64,000 nt of DNA from Candidatus Poribacteria bacterium (GTDB lineage Bacteria; Poribacteria; WGA-4E; WGA-3G): contig JAPPII010000101.1 of NCBI GenBank assembly GCA_028820845.1, forward strand, positions 89,591-153,590, in the 5' to 3' direction. Positions 53,394-62,417 of the stretch are shown one piece after another. A program made the position numbers and the translations under genes. Under the pieces are notes generated by a model. That model did not search any database and was not told the DNA's origin. It saw nothing but the letters and a program-made list of their open reading frames with translations. Positions within the stretch are counted from its first letter, which is position 1; each line of letters opens with the position of its first letter.

Positions 53394-53610
53394 ATCTCTT
53401 GACGCAACGCCGAAGTCTAAACTTACAAATCTCAGGCAAACGTTGGAAACTATGATGCAACGGATTGAGACAGGCGAGGATATAATGGAACAGTTGGAAG
53501 GAATTGATGCACTGTCGCAAGAACTTGCACCGACAGCTCCTAAAATGCTTCTACACTATCTTGAACGGAAAAGTTATACCAAGGCATTAGAATTTCTCAG
53601 AGCCTTATAG
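53383..53610 (+). CDS. Small helical protein of unknown function
   Basis: 75 aa, mostly helical and charged (NLRQTLETMMQRIETGEDIM). It overlaps the PhyH gene by 11 nt and has GGAGG 7 nt upstream, which supports it as real. No family recognised. Confidence 0.65.
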   Translation: MQVKSLDATPKSKLTNLRQTLETMMQRIETGEDIMEQLEGIDALSQELAPTAPKMLLHYLERKSYTKALEFLRAL

Positions 53611-53612
53611 CA

Positions 53613-53680
53613 GAACCGCGAACCGCGAACCGCAGACCGCAAAAAGCAAACAGCGAATAGCGAATAGCGAATAGCGATAC
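53613..53680. repeat. Heptanucleotide tandem repeat before rph
   Basis: AACCGCG units are followed by AACAGCG and three AATAGCG units with short interruptions. They fill the gap between the small gene and rph and stop 13 nt before its ATG. Confidence 0.85.
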
Positions 53681-53693
53681 ATGGAGATTAAGG

Positions 53694-54426
53694 ATGGAAA
53701 GAGAAGATGGGCGACAATCAAATGAAATGCGTCCCGTCACAATCAAACGACACTATATCAAACATGCTGAAGGTTCAGTCCTCGTCGCAACAGGGGACAC
53801 CCATATTATCTGTACCGCCTCTGTTATAGACCAGCAGCCCCGTTTCATGCGTGCGCAACGTATCAGGAATAAGGGCTGGGTAACGGCAGAATACTCAATG
53901 TTGCCCCGTTCCACCTCTGAGCGAATGCAACGGGAAGTCACCCGTGGGAGCATCGGTGGAAGAACGCAAGAAATTCAACGCCTTATCGGTCGTTCCTTAC
54001 GCGCTGCTGTCGACTTATATGCTTTAGAAGAGCGAACAATCTGGGTAGATTGTGATGTGATTCAAGCCGATGGAGGGACACGCACAGCCGCTATTACTGG
54101 GGCTTTTATCGCTTTATGGGATGCCTGCCGTGGACTTGTTGACAGTGAAAAAATCAAAAACTTTCCGATCGCAGATAACGTTGCCGCGACCAGTGTAGGG
54201 TTGATTAAAGGCACACCGATGTTGGATCTCTGTTATACTGAAGATTCAACTGCCGATGTTGATATGAACATCGTTATGACCGGAAGCGGGAAGTTCATAG
54301 AAATACAGGGCACTGCGGAAGAGACCCCGTTTTCGCGTGAGGATTACGACCAGATGTTGGATCTCGCTGTCAACGGTATCCAAGAGCTCATTCGATTACA
54401 GAATCGTATGATGCTGGAGGGTTTAG

Positions 54427-54452
<26 letters not shown>
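53694..54452 (+). CDS. rph: Ribonuclease PH
   Basis: 252 aa. [19 protein letters not shown], then [41 protein letters not shown] and the C-terminal [18 protein letters not shown] match the phosphorolytic 3'-exonuclease that trims tRNA. GGAG is 7-8 nt upstream. The last 26 nt overlap rdgB, the usual rph-rdgB arrangement. Confidence 0.97.
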
Positions 54453-55111
<659 letters not shown>

Positions 55112-55113
<2 letters not shown>

Positions 55114-55138
55114 TCGCGGTTCGCGGTCCGCGGATGGC
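55112..55138. repeat. Heptad repeat remnant between rdgB and efp
   Basis: TCGCGGTTCGCGGTCCGCGG is the reverse complement class of the AACCGCG repeat. It begins at the rdgB stop codon. Confidence 0.7.
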
Positions 55139-55155
55139 GAAGAAACGAGGAGAAA

Positions 55156-55713
55156 ATGGCGGCACTTAACGATTTACGTAACGGATTGGTTATCCGACTT
55201 AACGATACGATTTATACTATAGTTGATTGTCAACATGTCAAACCAGGGAAAGGCAGTGCCTTTGCTCGCACAAAAATCAAGCGCGTTAGCGATGGGGCTG
55301 TTTTGGATCGGACCTTCCGTTCCAATGAAAACGTTGAGACCGTGCGGGTCATGGATCACCGGATGCAATATATGTATAGGGATGGCGATAGTTTGTGGTT
55401 TATGGACAACGAAACCTTCGAGCAACATTCGCTGCTTGTAGAATTTGTTGGTGATAACTTAAAGTTCCTAAAGGAAGGCGAGACGGTCACTATCAAAATG
55501 GAAGGGGTAACCCCGCTTGCCCTTGAACTCCCTAACTTCGTTGAACTTCAAATCGTTGAGACGGATCCAGGGTTACGAGGTGATACGGTGAGCGGTGGTT
55601 CAAAACGTGCTACGCTTGAGACGGGCGCGGTTGTTAACGTCCCACTGTTTGTTCAAAACGAAACGCGCATCAAAGTTGACACGCGTACTGGAAAATATGT
55701 AGAAAGGATTTAA
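55156..55713 (+). CDS. efp: Elongation factor P
   Basis: 185 aa. The KOW-like first domain carries HVKPGKGSAFARTKIK, whose loop Lys (K32) is the usual post-translational modification site, then OB domains with FMDNETFEQHSL and GLRGDTVSGGSKRATLETGA at the C-terminus. It rescues ribosomes stalled on polyproline. AGGAG lies 5-6 nt upstream. It is clustered with accB and accC, as in many bacteria. Confidence 0.97.
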   Translation: MAALNDLRNGLVIRLNDTIYTIVDCQHVKPGKGSAFARTKIKRVSDGAVLDRTFRSNENVETVRVMDHRMQYMYRDGDSLWFMDNETFEQHSLLVEFVGDNLKFLKEGETVTIKMEGVTPLALELPNFVELQIVETDPGLRGDTVSGGSKRATLETGAVVNVPLFVQNETRIKVDTRTGKYVERI

Positions 55714-55862
55714 TAGCCATTGGTTTTTGGCTTTCGGCTTTCGGAGACTGAGGACAGTTTGTAACAAGCTTCACTTGCTTGGTGTATTCCAAGACCCGAA
55801 AATTGTTACAGAATGCCTCTTAACCGACTGCTGACTGCTGACTGCTGATAGCCAATAAACAA
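55714..55862. repeat. Heptad repeats between efp and accB
   Basis: Left: GCCATTGGTTTTTGGCTTTCGGCTTTCGG. Right: CGACTGCTGACTGCTGACTGCTGATAGCC (in 7-base steps ACTGCTG). The right block ends 3-8 nt before the accB ATG, and no Shine-Dalgarno is visible. Confidence 0.85.
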
Positions 55863-56381
55863 ATGCGTCAAAATAAAGCTAAGGACAGATCCCAATCTCC
55901 GGAACAAGACTTCAGCAGCGTGCTGGAACTCGTTGAACAGCTGGCAGCGATTCTTGAGCGCACTGACCTTACGGAAGTCCGCATCCGTGAAAATGAACTG
56001 GAAGTCCAAGTTTCCAAGCACCCCGGGAGTCCACCTAAGTATGAAAATCTGCCGTTACAACCGGTAGAGACGAGCATCGCAGTGAGTCCACAAAGCCTAC
56101 CTGTTGAGGATATGGATATTGAAGATGGCGAGCAGGTCGAAAATAACTTCATCAATGCGCCGATGCCTTCGCGTTTTTACCGCGCCCCTGGACCTGATGA
56201 ACCTCCCTTTGTTGAGGCGGGGGATGTCGTCAGTCTTGGTGAACCTGTAGCCGTGCTTGAGGTTATGAAAACATATAATCCAGTGGAAGCACCTTTTAGC
56301 TGCGAGATTTTGGAAATCCTCGTCGAAGACGGTGACGCAGTTGAGTATAACCAACCCCTCTTCCGAGTGAGGCAGCAATAG
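55863..56381 (+). CDS. accB: Biotin carboxyl carrier protein of acetyl-CoA carboxylase
   Basis: 172 aa. The C-terminal lipoyl-like domain holds LEVMKTYNPVEA with biotinyl Lys K136 (usually E-A/V-M-K), and MPSRFYRAPGPDEPPFVEAG before it. The N-terminal half is a flexible linker. It supplies the carrier for AccC. There is no visible ribosome-binding site; the heptad repeat directly precedes the start. Confidence 0.95.
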   Translation: MRQNKAKDRSQSPEQDFSSVLELVEQLAAILERTDLTEVRIRENELEVQVSKHPGSPPKYENLPLQPVETSIAVSPQSLPVEDMDIEDGEQVENNFINAPMPSRFYRAPGPDEPPFVEAGDVVSLGEPVAVLEVMKTYNPVEAPFSCEILEILVEDGDAVEYNQPLFRVRQQ

Positions 56382-56431
56382 ATTCTTTTACTTTTCATAA
56401 TTCAAATCCAGTTGACTTAGGCGAAAACCAC

Positions 56432-56468
56432 CGTGAAATGAAGTGGAACGGTGACCAGATTTAATAGT
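56432..56468 (+). repeat. 37-bp repeat preceding a start codon, copy 2
   Basis: GAAGTGGAACGGTGACCAG followed by ATTTAATAG; about two differences from the copy at 50161-50197. It ends 7 nt before the accC ATG. Confidence 0.75.
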
Positions 56469-56475
56469 TTAAAAA

Positions 56476-57834
56476 ATGATAAAAAAAATATTAGTAGCAA
56501 ATCGCGGTGAAATCGCTGTCCGTATTATTCGCGCATGTAAAGACATGGGAATTAAGACGGTCGCTATTTTCTCTACTGCTGATGAGGAGGCACTCCACGT
56601 TAAATACGCTGACGAGGCATATTGCATCGGACCGCCCCCATCAGCAGAAAGTTATCTCAAGTATGCCAATATTATTTCTGTCGCGGATTTTGCGAACGTC
56701 AATGCTATTCACCCAGGAGTGGGTTTTCTTGCTGAGGACGCACAGTTCGCCGAGATTTGCGAGGCACACGAAATACGATTCATCGGTCCTTCTATTGAGG
56801 ATATTCGGACAATGGGGGACAAGGTAAAGGCATTGGAAACAGCAGCGAAAGCTGGTCTGAAATTGATTCCCGGCAGCCAAAGTGGTAGACGCAGAAACAA
56901 TAAAAAAGGGACAGTCGATACTGCTGAGGAGGCGGCGCAACTCGCCGAGAAAATCGGTTATCCCGTCGGGATTAAAGCCGTCGCTGGCGGTGGAGGTCGC
57001 GGCATTCGGATTGCTGAGAACCGTCCAAGTTTGATGAACCTCTTTCGCACCGCGAAGGCTGAAGGTGAGGCTGCTTTTGGCAATGGCGATGTCTATATCG
57101 AGAAATGGATTGAAGAGGCACGGCATATTGAAGTCCAGATCTTAGGCGATATGCACGGGAATGTCGTTCACTTGGGTGAGCGTGAGTGTTCTATCCAGCG
57201 GAAGCAGCAGAAACTGCTTGAAGAAGCACCCGCCGCTTCTATTCCATCTAAACTTCGATCTGACATCTGTAAAGCCGCCGCAAAAGCCGCAAGATCCATC
57301 GGTTATTCAAACGCAGGGACTATTGAATTTGTTGTTGATAAAGATAACAATTTCTATTTCCTTGAAATGAACACGCGTATTCAGGTTGAGCATACGATCA
57401 CTGAGAGTATTACCGGTATTGATCTCATTAAAGAACAAATCCGACTCGCAATGGGTGAGGAACTCGGATACAGCCAATCTGATGTTGAGATACACGGACA
57501 CGCTATTGAGTGCCGGATTAATGCCGAAGACCCAGCGAATCAGTTTATGCCTTCGCCAGGGCTGGTCACCACCTACCACCCGCCAGGGGGCATAGGTGTT
57601 CGAGTCGATGGATACCTCTACACAGGGTATACCGTGCCACCTCACTACGATTCACTTGTCGCGAAACTTATCGCAAGCGGTAGAGACCGGGAAGAGGCAA
57701 TTGCGCGATTAGATCGGGCGTTGTCCGAATTCAGAATTGAGGGCATAAAAACCACAATTCCGCTCTATCAGCAAATTCTCAACGACGAACGCTTCCGCAA
57801 CCGGGCTATCTTTACAAATTTTCTTGAAACGTAG
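56476..57834 (+). CDS. accC: Biotin carboxylase subunit of acetyl-CoA carboxylase
   Basis: 452 aa. ILVANRGEIAVRIIRACKDMG at the start, ATP-grasp loop AGGGGRGIRIAENR, and FLEMNTRIQVEHTITESITG with the catalytic Glu/Arg, then INAEDP. An extra short segment (GRRRNNKKGTVDTAEEA) lies in the B-domain loop. It carboxylates biotin on AccB. Full length. Confidence 0.97.
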   Translation: MIKKILVANRGEIAVRIIRACKDMGIKTVAIFSTADEEALHVKYADEAYCIGPPPSAESYLKYANIISVADFANVNAIHPGVGFLAEDAQFAEICEAHEIRFIGPSIEDIRTMGDKVKALETAAKAGLKLIPGSQSGRRRNNKKGTVDTAEEAAQLAEKIGYPVGIKAVAGGGGRGIRIAENRPSLMNLFRTAKAEGEAAFGNGDVYIEKWIEEARHIEVQILGDMHGNVVHLGERECSIQRKQQKLLEEAPAASIPSKLRSDICKAAAKAARSIGYSNAGTIEFVVDKDNNFYFLEMNTRIQVEHTITESITGIDLIKEQIRLAMGEELGYSQSDVEIHGHAIECRINAEDPANQFMPSPGLVTTYHPPGGIGVRVDGYLYTGYTVPPHYDSLVAKLIASGRDREEAIARLDRALSEFRIEGIKTTIPLYQQILNDERFRNRAIFTNFLET

Positions 57835-57842
57835 GGAAAGTT

Positions 57843-59519
57843 ATGAAATGTACCGCTGTTCGCTGTTTGCTATTCGCTGTTTGCTGTTCGCTGTTCATTG
57901 TGCTAACATCTATGTCTGTAGCGGCGGTTACCTATGTTGATGTCACCGATGAATCTGGCATCCATTTTCGGCATTCAAGTGGTACTCGATCAAGCCTACT
58001 ACCTGAAGACATGGGATCCGGTGCCGGATTCGCCGATATAGATAACGATGGGGATATAGACCTCTACGTTGTGAACCTCCCTGGACCTTTTAAACGAGAT
58101 CGGAATCCTGTTAATTCCGGGACTGCTAATGTTCTCTATCGGAACAATGGGGACGGCACGTTTACGGACATTACTAAGACCGCAGGGGTTGGACATCGAG
58201 GCTACGGTATGGGATGCGTTTTTGCGGATTATGATGGCGACGGCAATATCGATCTATACATCACCAATTATGGGGCGAATGTGCTTTATCGCAACAACGG
58301 CGATGGCACTTTCCGGGATGTGACGGGAACTGCTGGGGTCGGTTGTGAATTGTGGAGCACAGGGGCTGCCTTCGCTGATGTGGACGGCGACAACGATTTG
58401 GACCTCTATGTTTGCAACTACGTCACCTACGACTTAGAAGCGTTAGAGCAGATGAAGGAGGAATCCTTACAATCTGGCAAACCCGTACCGAGTGCCCTCA
58501 ATCCGCACGTCTTTGAACCGCAGGATAATGTCTTTTATCGCAACAATGGGGACGGCACCTTTACGGATGTAACGGCTGAAGCGGGTATCGCTGCACCGGG
58601 GGGCAGAAGTATGCAAGCCATCTTCAGCGACTTTGATGCAGACAACGACCTTGATTTGTACGTCGCAAATGATACCTCTGTCAACTATACCTATCGTAAT
58701 GACGGAAGGGGTGTGTTTACTGATGTGAGTGCCGAATCGTGGGCGGCGGATTTTCGGGGTTCCATGGGACTTGCTGCTGGGGATTACGACGGTGATGGTG
58801 ATATAGACCTTTTTATGAGCCATTGGGTTGACGAGGAAAACGCGCTCTACAGAAATCTCTTGAAGGAGGATGCGGTTGCCGAACACATCAGATTCGTGGA
58901 TGAATCTTATACGGCTATGCTTGCTGAAGCGAGCATCAAAGAGATTGGATGGGGGACTGCGCTCTTTGATTACGACAACGATGGCGATTTAGATATCTTC
59001 GTAACGAACGGTAGCACCTTCCAAGAACTCAAGCGTCCACAGGTGCTTATCCCCCAACGCGATGCCTTGTTTCGTAATGAGGGGGATGGCACGTTCACGG
59101 ATGTGAGTGGAATCACGGGGATTGCTGTGCTTCCTATCCGAGTCGGTCGTGGCGCGACGTTTGGCGACTACGACAGCGATGGCGATGTTGATATTTTCAT
59201 CGTCAATAACCATGCAGCACCGACGCTATTGCGCAATGACGGTGGGAACCGTAACAATTGGCTGCATATAGAATTAATTGGCACCAATGCCAACCGAAAC
59301 GCAGTCGGCACGAAGATTCAAGTGAAAACGACAGATCGGACACAGATACGCGAGGTTTATGCCGGTGATAGTTACATGTCTTTTAATAGTTTCATCACTG
59401 AATTCGGTGTAGGGAGTGCTACACAGGTCGAGCGTGTACAGGTCATCTGGTCGAACGGCGATACCCAAACGCTGCATAACGTGCCGACAAACCAACGACT
59501 CCGTATAATGCAGAAATAA
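57843..59519 (+). CDS. Secreted UnbV/ASPIC protein with VCBS repeats (CRTAC1-like)
   Basis: 558 aa. Signal peptide about 1-28 (LLFAVCCSLFIVLTSMSVAA), encoded by the heptad repeat at 57851-57898. It then has seven FG-GAP/VCBS calcium-loop repeats: DIDNDGDIDLYV, DYDGDGNIDLYI, DVDGDNDLDLYV, DFDADNDLDLYV, DYDGDGDIDLFM, DYDNDGDLDIFV and DYDSDGDVDIFI, forming a beta-propeller. The C-terminal UnbV domain is LHIELIGTNANRNAVGTKIQ ... FGVGSATQVERVQVIWSNGD. Extracellular adhesion or ligand binding is likely. Confidence 0.93.
   Translation: MKCTAVRCLLFAVCCSLFIVLTSMSVAAVTYVDVTDESGIHFRHSSGTRSSLLPEDMGSGAGFADIDNDGDIDLYVVNLPGPFKRDRNPVNSGTANVLYRNNGDGTFTDITKTAGVGHRGYGMGCVFADYDGDGNIDLYITNYGANVLYRNNGDGTFRDVTGTAGVGCELWSTGAAFADVDGDNDLDLYVCNYVTYDLEALEQMKEESLQSGKPVPSALNPHVFEPQDNVFYRNNGDGTFTDVTAEAGIAAPGGRSMQAIFSDFDADNDLDLYVANDTSVNYTYRNDGRGVFTDVSAESWAADFRGSMGLAAGDYDGDGDIDLFMSHWVDEENALYRNLLKEDAVAEHIRFVDESYTAMLAEASIKEIGWGTALFDYDNDGDLDIFVTNGSTFQELKRPQVLIPQRDALFRNEGDGTFTDVSGITGIAVLPIRVGRGATFGDYDSDGDVDIFIVNNHAAPTLLRNDGGNRNNWLHIELIGTNANRNAVGTKIQVKTTDRTQIREVYAGDSYMSFNSFITEFGVGSATQVERVQVIWSNGDTQTLHNVPTNQRLRIMQK
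57851..57898 (+). repeat. Heptanucleotide repeat encoding a signal peptide
   Basis: CGCTGTT, CGCTGTT-type units alternate with TGCTATT and TGCTGTT over about 45 bp. It is the reverse complement of the AACAGCG/AATAGCG units at 53.65 kb and is read as hydrophobic residues. Confidence 0.9.
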
Positions 59520-59544
59520 GAACCAAGATTTATAGGATTATCAG

Positions 59545-60975
59545 ATGTGCTATGATTTATGGAATCACACAAATCTTAAAATCATAAGAATCACAGTTCA
59601 GATTTTTTCTCTATGCTTAATCCTGCTCGCGTGCGGTGAGGATCCTGCCATCAAACGCGGCAAGGAATTAGTCAGAACTGGTGACACCGCGGCAGCGATT
59701 CAGCAGTTTGAATCGGTAATCAGACAAAATTCTTCTGATGCCGAAGCCTATTACCAACTCGGTTTAGCGTATGAAGAATTGAAAGACGCTACCCAAGCAA
59801 CCGATGCTTTTAAAAACGCACAACGATTAGCACCCCAACGCCCAGAAATCGCACTCGCTCTCGGCCGCCTCCACTGGCACACTGGTAACCGGGACCTCGC
59901 CATTTCCCAATTTCAAAACCTGCTAAGCAATTCTTTAAATGAAGATGTCCACCTTCAGTTAGCGGCACTCACGGGAGATGCCTACCACGTTCAACGTCTC
60001 CGCACGGAAGGCAGCGACGATTACGAGCAGACCTTCACTGAAAAAGGGAACATGATGACCTTTACGGCGAAGTACACGGACGATTATAGTCCCGCAATTT
60101 CGCCCGATGGTAAGTGGCTCGCCTTCGCCTCAAACCGCCTCCAGAACGCTGAGTTGTATCTCATGGATCTCAACACACGTTCACTCCGTCAACTGACGCA
60201 TACCGATGAACTTGACGAATACATGCCAGCATTTTCACCCGATGGAAAGTCGCTTGCCTTCGTGACAGAGCGTACCCGCGGCGGCATGATGCTCCCACCT
60301 GTCCAAGCAAGCGGTTCTGATCCGAGCAGTGCCTCGATTTATCTCATGGATATTGACGGAAGGAACCAACGTCCGGTAATTGATATAGAAGGTGCGCATC
60401 GCGCACCTGTCTTTTCTCCTGATGGAAAGCGGATCGCTTTTGAATCCAGAGCACCGACACGGGAAAACGGAAGCACGCCTGGAGATGCTAACAATGACGA
60501 TACTTTGGAAATCTACATCATCCAGACAGACGGCACAAATCAGATGCAGCTGACCCATAACACTGTTGATGACGGACATCCAACGTGGGCACCCGATGGC
60601 AGACGGATTGCCTTTACCTCGATGGTGGAGGATGTCTATCAGATTTTCGTCATTAGTGCATCGGGTGGTACGGCGAAGCAGCTAACGTTCTCTAACGCAA
60701 GCCACTATCAGCCGACTTTCAGTCGAGACGGGAAGCGGATTATCTATATCTCAAGTGCGCATAATCATTATACGCTATGGATGATGAACGCTGACGGCAC
60801 AAACAAGACCCAACTCACAAGCCACGTCGGTGCCCATTTTGAACCCAGTCTTTCAGGAGATGGAAAAACCCTCGTCTTTAGTTCTGACCGTTCAGATCAC
60901 ATGCGGATCTATCTCATGGATTTAGCACAATCTGTCCAAGAAGCAGAATTGAAGGCGCGGTTGGCGGGTTTGTAG
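59545..60975 (+). CDS. Lipoprotein with TPR and TolB/PD40-like propeller
   Basis: 476 aa. Lipobox LILLACGED (Cys30). TPR repeats at about 35-145 (GDTAAAIQQFESVIRQNSSD, EAYYQLGLAYEEL). From about 160 PD40 blades: SPDGKWLAFASNR, SPDGKSLAFVTER, SPDGKRIAFES, APDGRRIAFTS, SRDGKRIIYIS, SGDGKTLVFSS, a TolB-like propeller. Periplasmic or outer-membrane-anchored scaffolding is likely. The start context ATGTGCTATGATTTATGG is itself repeat-like. The last 116 bp recur at 62302-62417. Confidence 0.9.
   Translation: MCYDLWNHTNLKIIRITVQIFSLCLILLACGEDPAIKRGKELVRTGDTAAAIQQFESVIRQNSSDAEAYYQLGLAYEELKDATQATDAFKNAQRLAPQRPEIALALGRLHWHTGNRDLAISQFQNLLSNSLNEDVHLQLAALTGDAYHVQRLRTEGSDDYEQTFTEKGNMMTFTAKYTDDYSPAISPDGKWLAFASNRLQNAELYLMDLNTRSLRQLTHTDELDEYMPAFSPDGKSLAFVTERTRGGMMLPPVQASGSDPSSASIYLMDIDGRNQRPVIDIEGAHRAPVFSPDGKRIAFESRAPTRENGSTPGDANNDDTLEIYIIQTDGTNQMQLTHNTVDDGHPTWAPDGRRIAFTSMVEDVYQIFVISASGGTAKQLTFSNASHYQPTFSRDGKRIIYISSAHNHYTLWMMNADGTNKTQLTSHVGAHFEPSLSGDGKTLVFSSDRSDHMRIYLMDLAQSVQEAELKARLAGL
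60860..60975 (+). repeat. Direct repeat, copy A (3' end of the PD40 gene)
   Basis: These 116 bp match 62302-62417 without gaps and with about 13 differences, mostly silent. The first about 48 bp are identical. The two copies flank the Phd-like/HNH pair. Confidence 0.9.
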
Positions 60976-61004
60976 CCGCACTGCATTTCCCTCGCCCCTG
61001 CTGC

Positions 61005-61135
61005 TGTAGGAGCGAGTTTTACTCGCGATTTTTCCTAATTTGACCATCCTTGTAGGAGCGAGTTTTACTCGTGATTCTTCCTAATTTGACCATTCTTGTA
61101 GGAGTGAGTTTTACGCTTGGGTATTTCCTCAGCTG
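61005..61135. repeat. 46-bp tandem repeat, TGTAGGAGCGAG family
   Basis: TGTAGGAG starts at 61005, 61051 and 61097 with a strict 46-bp period; each unit has GCGAGTTTTACTCGC, a hairpin in the first copy. It lies directly after the PD40 gene stop. Confidence 0.85.
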
Positions 61136-61173
61136 TTTCACAAAAGATGTGGCAAACACGCTAAAGAATATAG

Positions 61174-61179
61174 TATAAT
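61174..61179 (+). promoter_or_regulatory. Candidate -10 element before the Phd-like gene
   Basis: TATAAT about 38 nt before the start; no convincing -35. Confidence 0.4.
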
Positions 61180-61216
61180 AATGACCGAAAGTGCTACTTG
61201 AAAAGGAGATGAACTT

Positions 61217-61636
61217 ATGCGTAAAACGATTTCGTTGGACCAACTTCCACGTCAAATTGAAAACTTACTACAGGCAAATTGGGAAGGACATGAGAGTCTC
61301 GTTCTTGAACACAATGGGGAGCCTGTCGCCGCGATTATCCCGATGGATGCGTATCGCAAGTGGCACCCGGACGCAGGTGAAAACGTCTTTGATTATGAAC
61401 TTCCTGCGGATCTGCTTAAAACCTATCACAAATTATTAAATAAAAAGTTCTCTAAAAGCTTAACACCTCAAGAGGAAATTGAGTTGACTAAGTTGGACGG
61501 TCAATTGAACGATGTAGAAGCAGCGCAACCGCTTATACAATCCATGCGGAAACGAACCGCCGCACGCGATGAAGAGTGGAAGCAAAGGTTTGAGGAGGTG
61601 GTTACCAAACTCCGTGAATTGAAGGAGCTGATGTGA
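61217..61636 (+). CDS. Phd/YefM-like antitoxin-like protein
   Basis: 139 aa. The N-terminal about 60 residues (DQLPRQIENLLQANWEGHES and EHNGEPVAAIIPMDAYRKW) match the Phd/YefM DNA-binding antitoxin fold. The C-terminal part is helical (TPQEEIELTKLDGQLNDVEAA, QRFEEVVTKLRELKEL) and resembles the tail of the protein at 35743-36261. AAGGAG lies 9 nt upstream. Its stop overlaps the HNH start by 4 nt (GTGA), so the two are translationally coupled. Confidence 0.8.
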   Translation: MRKTISLDQLPRQIENLLQANWEGHESLVLEHNGEPVAAIIPMDAYRKWHPDAGENVFDYELPADLLKTYHKLLNKKFSKSLTPQEEIELTKLDGQLNDVEAAQPLIQSMRKRTAARDEEWKQRFEEVVTKLRELKELM

Positions 61637-62301
61637 ATCAAAATGCCTCTCCTCGTATTCGCCGACGAGAATCACCCCCTGTGATGCGAGGTAGGACAGG
61701 ATATCGAAACGCTGAGCCGTATCTGCGCAGAGACTTCGAGTTCCGTTGTGCCTATTGCGGTGTTCATGAACAAACAAAAGGCGGTCCCCAAGCCTTTTGT
61801 ATTGACCATTTCAAACCACGAAGTAGAGGCGGATCTGTCAATGACTATACCAATCTATATTGGGTCTGCATCCCATGCAATATGATAAAACATAACAGAT
61901 GGCCGACAGATGAACAACTGCGACGTGGGTATCGCTTTGCTGATCCGTGTCGTGAACAAGATGTGGGTGTTCATTTCACTGAGTCCGACGACGGTTTACT
62001 GCAGCCTCTTACACCTTGCGGTGAATACCATATTGCCACGCTCCGTCTCAATCGTTCATGGCTGCAGCAACACCGTCGTGATCGGACTCAGAAGTGGACG
62101 CGATTCAATGACGCGTATCAATTACAGATAGAACTTGAAAGAACCATTGAGACACGACCCGCAGACGATGCGACTCGAATGATGCGACGTTTACTTTCTT
62201 TCCTGTCCCAAGAGATCAGTGCTTTACGAAGCGAACTAACAGTGGCTATCCCGATGTGGGATCTAAAGAACCTGTCCAATAATGATTCAGAGCGCACTTG
62301 A
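61633..62301 (+). CDS. HNH endonuclease
   Basis: 222 aa, GTG start. FRCAYCGVHE and CIPCNMIKHNRW give the zinc pairs, FCIDHFKPRSRGG the HNH core (DH...N...H). A C-terminal helical half of about 100 residues (SWLQQHRRDRTQKWTRFNDA, then MRRLLSFLSQEISALRSEL) is unassigned. It is coupled to the Phd-like gene and ends exactly where the 116-bp direct repeat copy B begins. Confidence 0.93.
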   Translation: MNQNASPRIRRRESPPVMRGRTGYRNAEPYLRRDFEFRCAYCGVHEQTKGGPQAFCIDHFKPRSRGGSVNDYTNLYWVCIPCNMIKHNRWPTDEQLRRGYRFADPCREQDVGVHFTESDDGLLQPLTPCGEYHIATLRLNRSWLQQHRRDRTQKWTRFNDAYQLQIELERTIETRPADDATRMMRRLLSFLSQEISALRSELTVAIPMWDLKNLSNNDSERT

Positions 62302-62417
62302 ATGGAAAAACCCTCGTCTTTAGTTCTGACCGTTCAGATCACATGCGGATTTACCTCATGGATTTAGCACAACCCATTCAAGAAGAAGAATTGAAGGCAC
62401 GATTGGCAGGGCTGTAA
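62302..62417 (+). pseudogene. Remnant 3' end of a PD40 gene (direct repeat copy B)
   Basis: It codes for GKTLVFSSDRSDHMRIYLMD, then LAQPIQEEELKARLAGL and TAA in the same frame as 59545-60975, but without start or upstream part. Relative to copy A most substitutions are silent, which suggests it comes from a diverged homologue rather than a fresh copy. Confidence 0.85.

Noticed and set aside
53613-53680. Possible CRISPR array
   Set aside because: Units are 7 bases with no unique spacers.
61005-61135. Possible CRISPR array at 46-bp period
   Set aside because: The whole unit is repeated, including what would be the spacer, and no cas gene is nearby.
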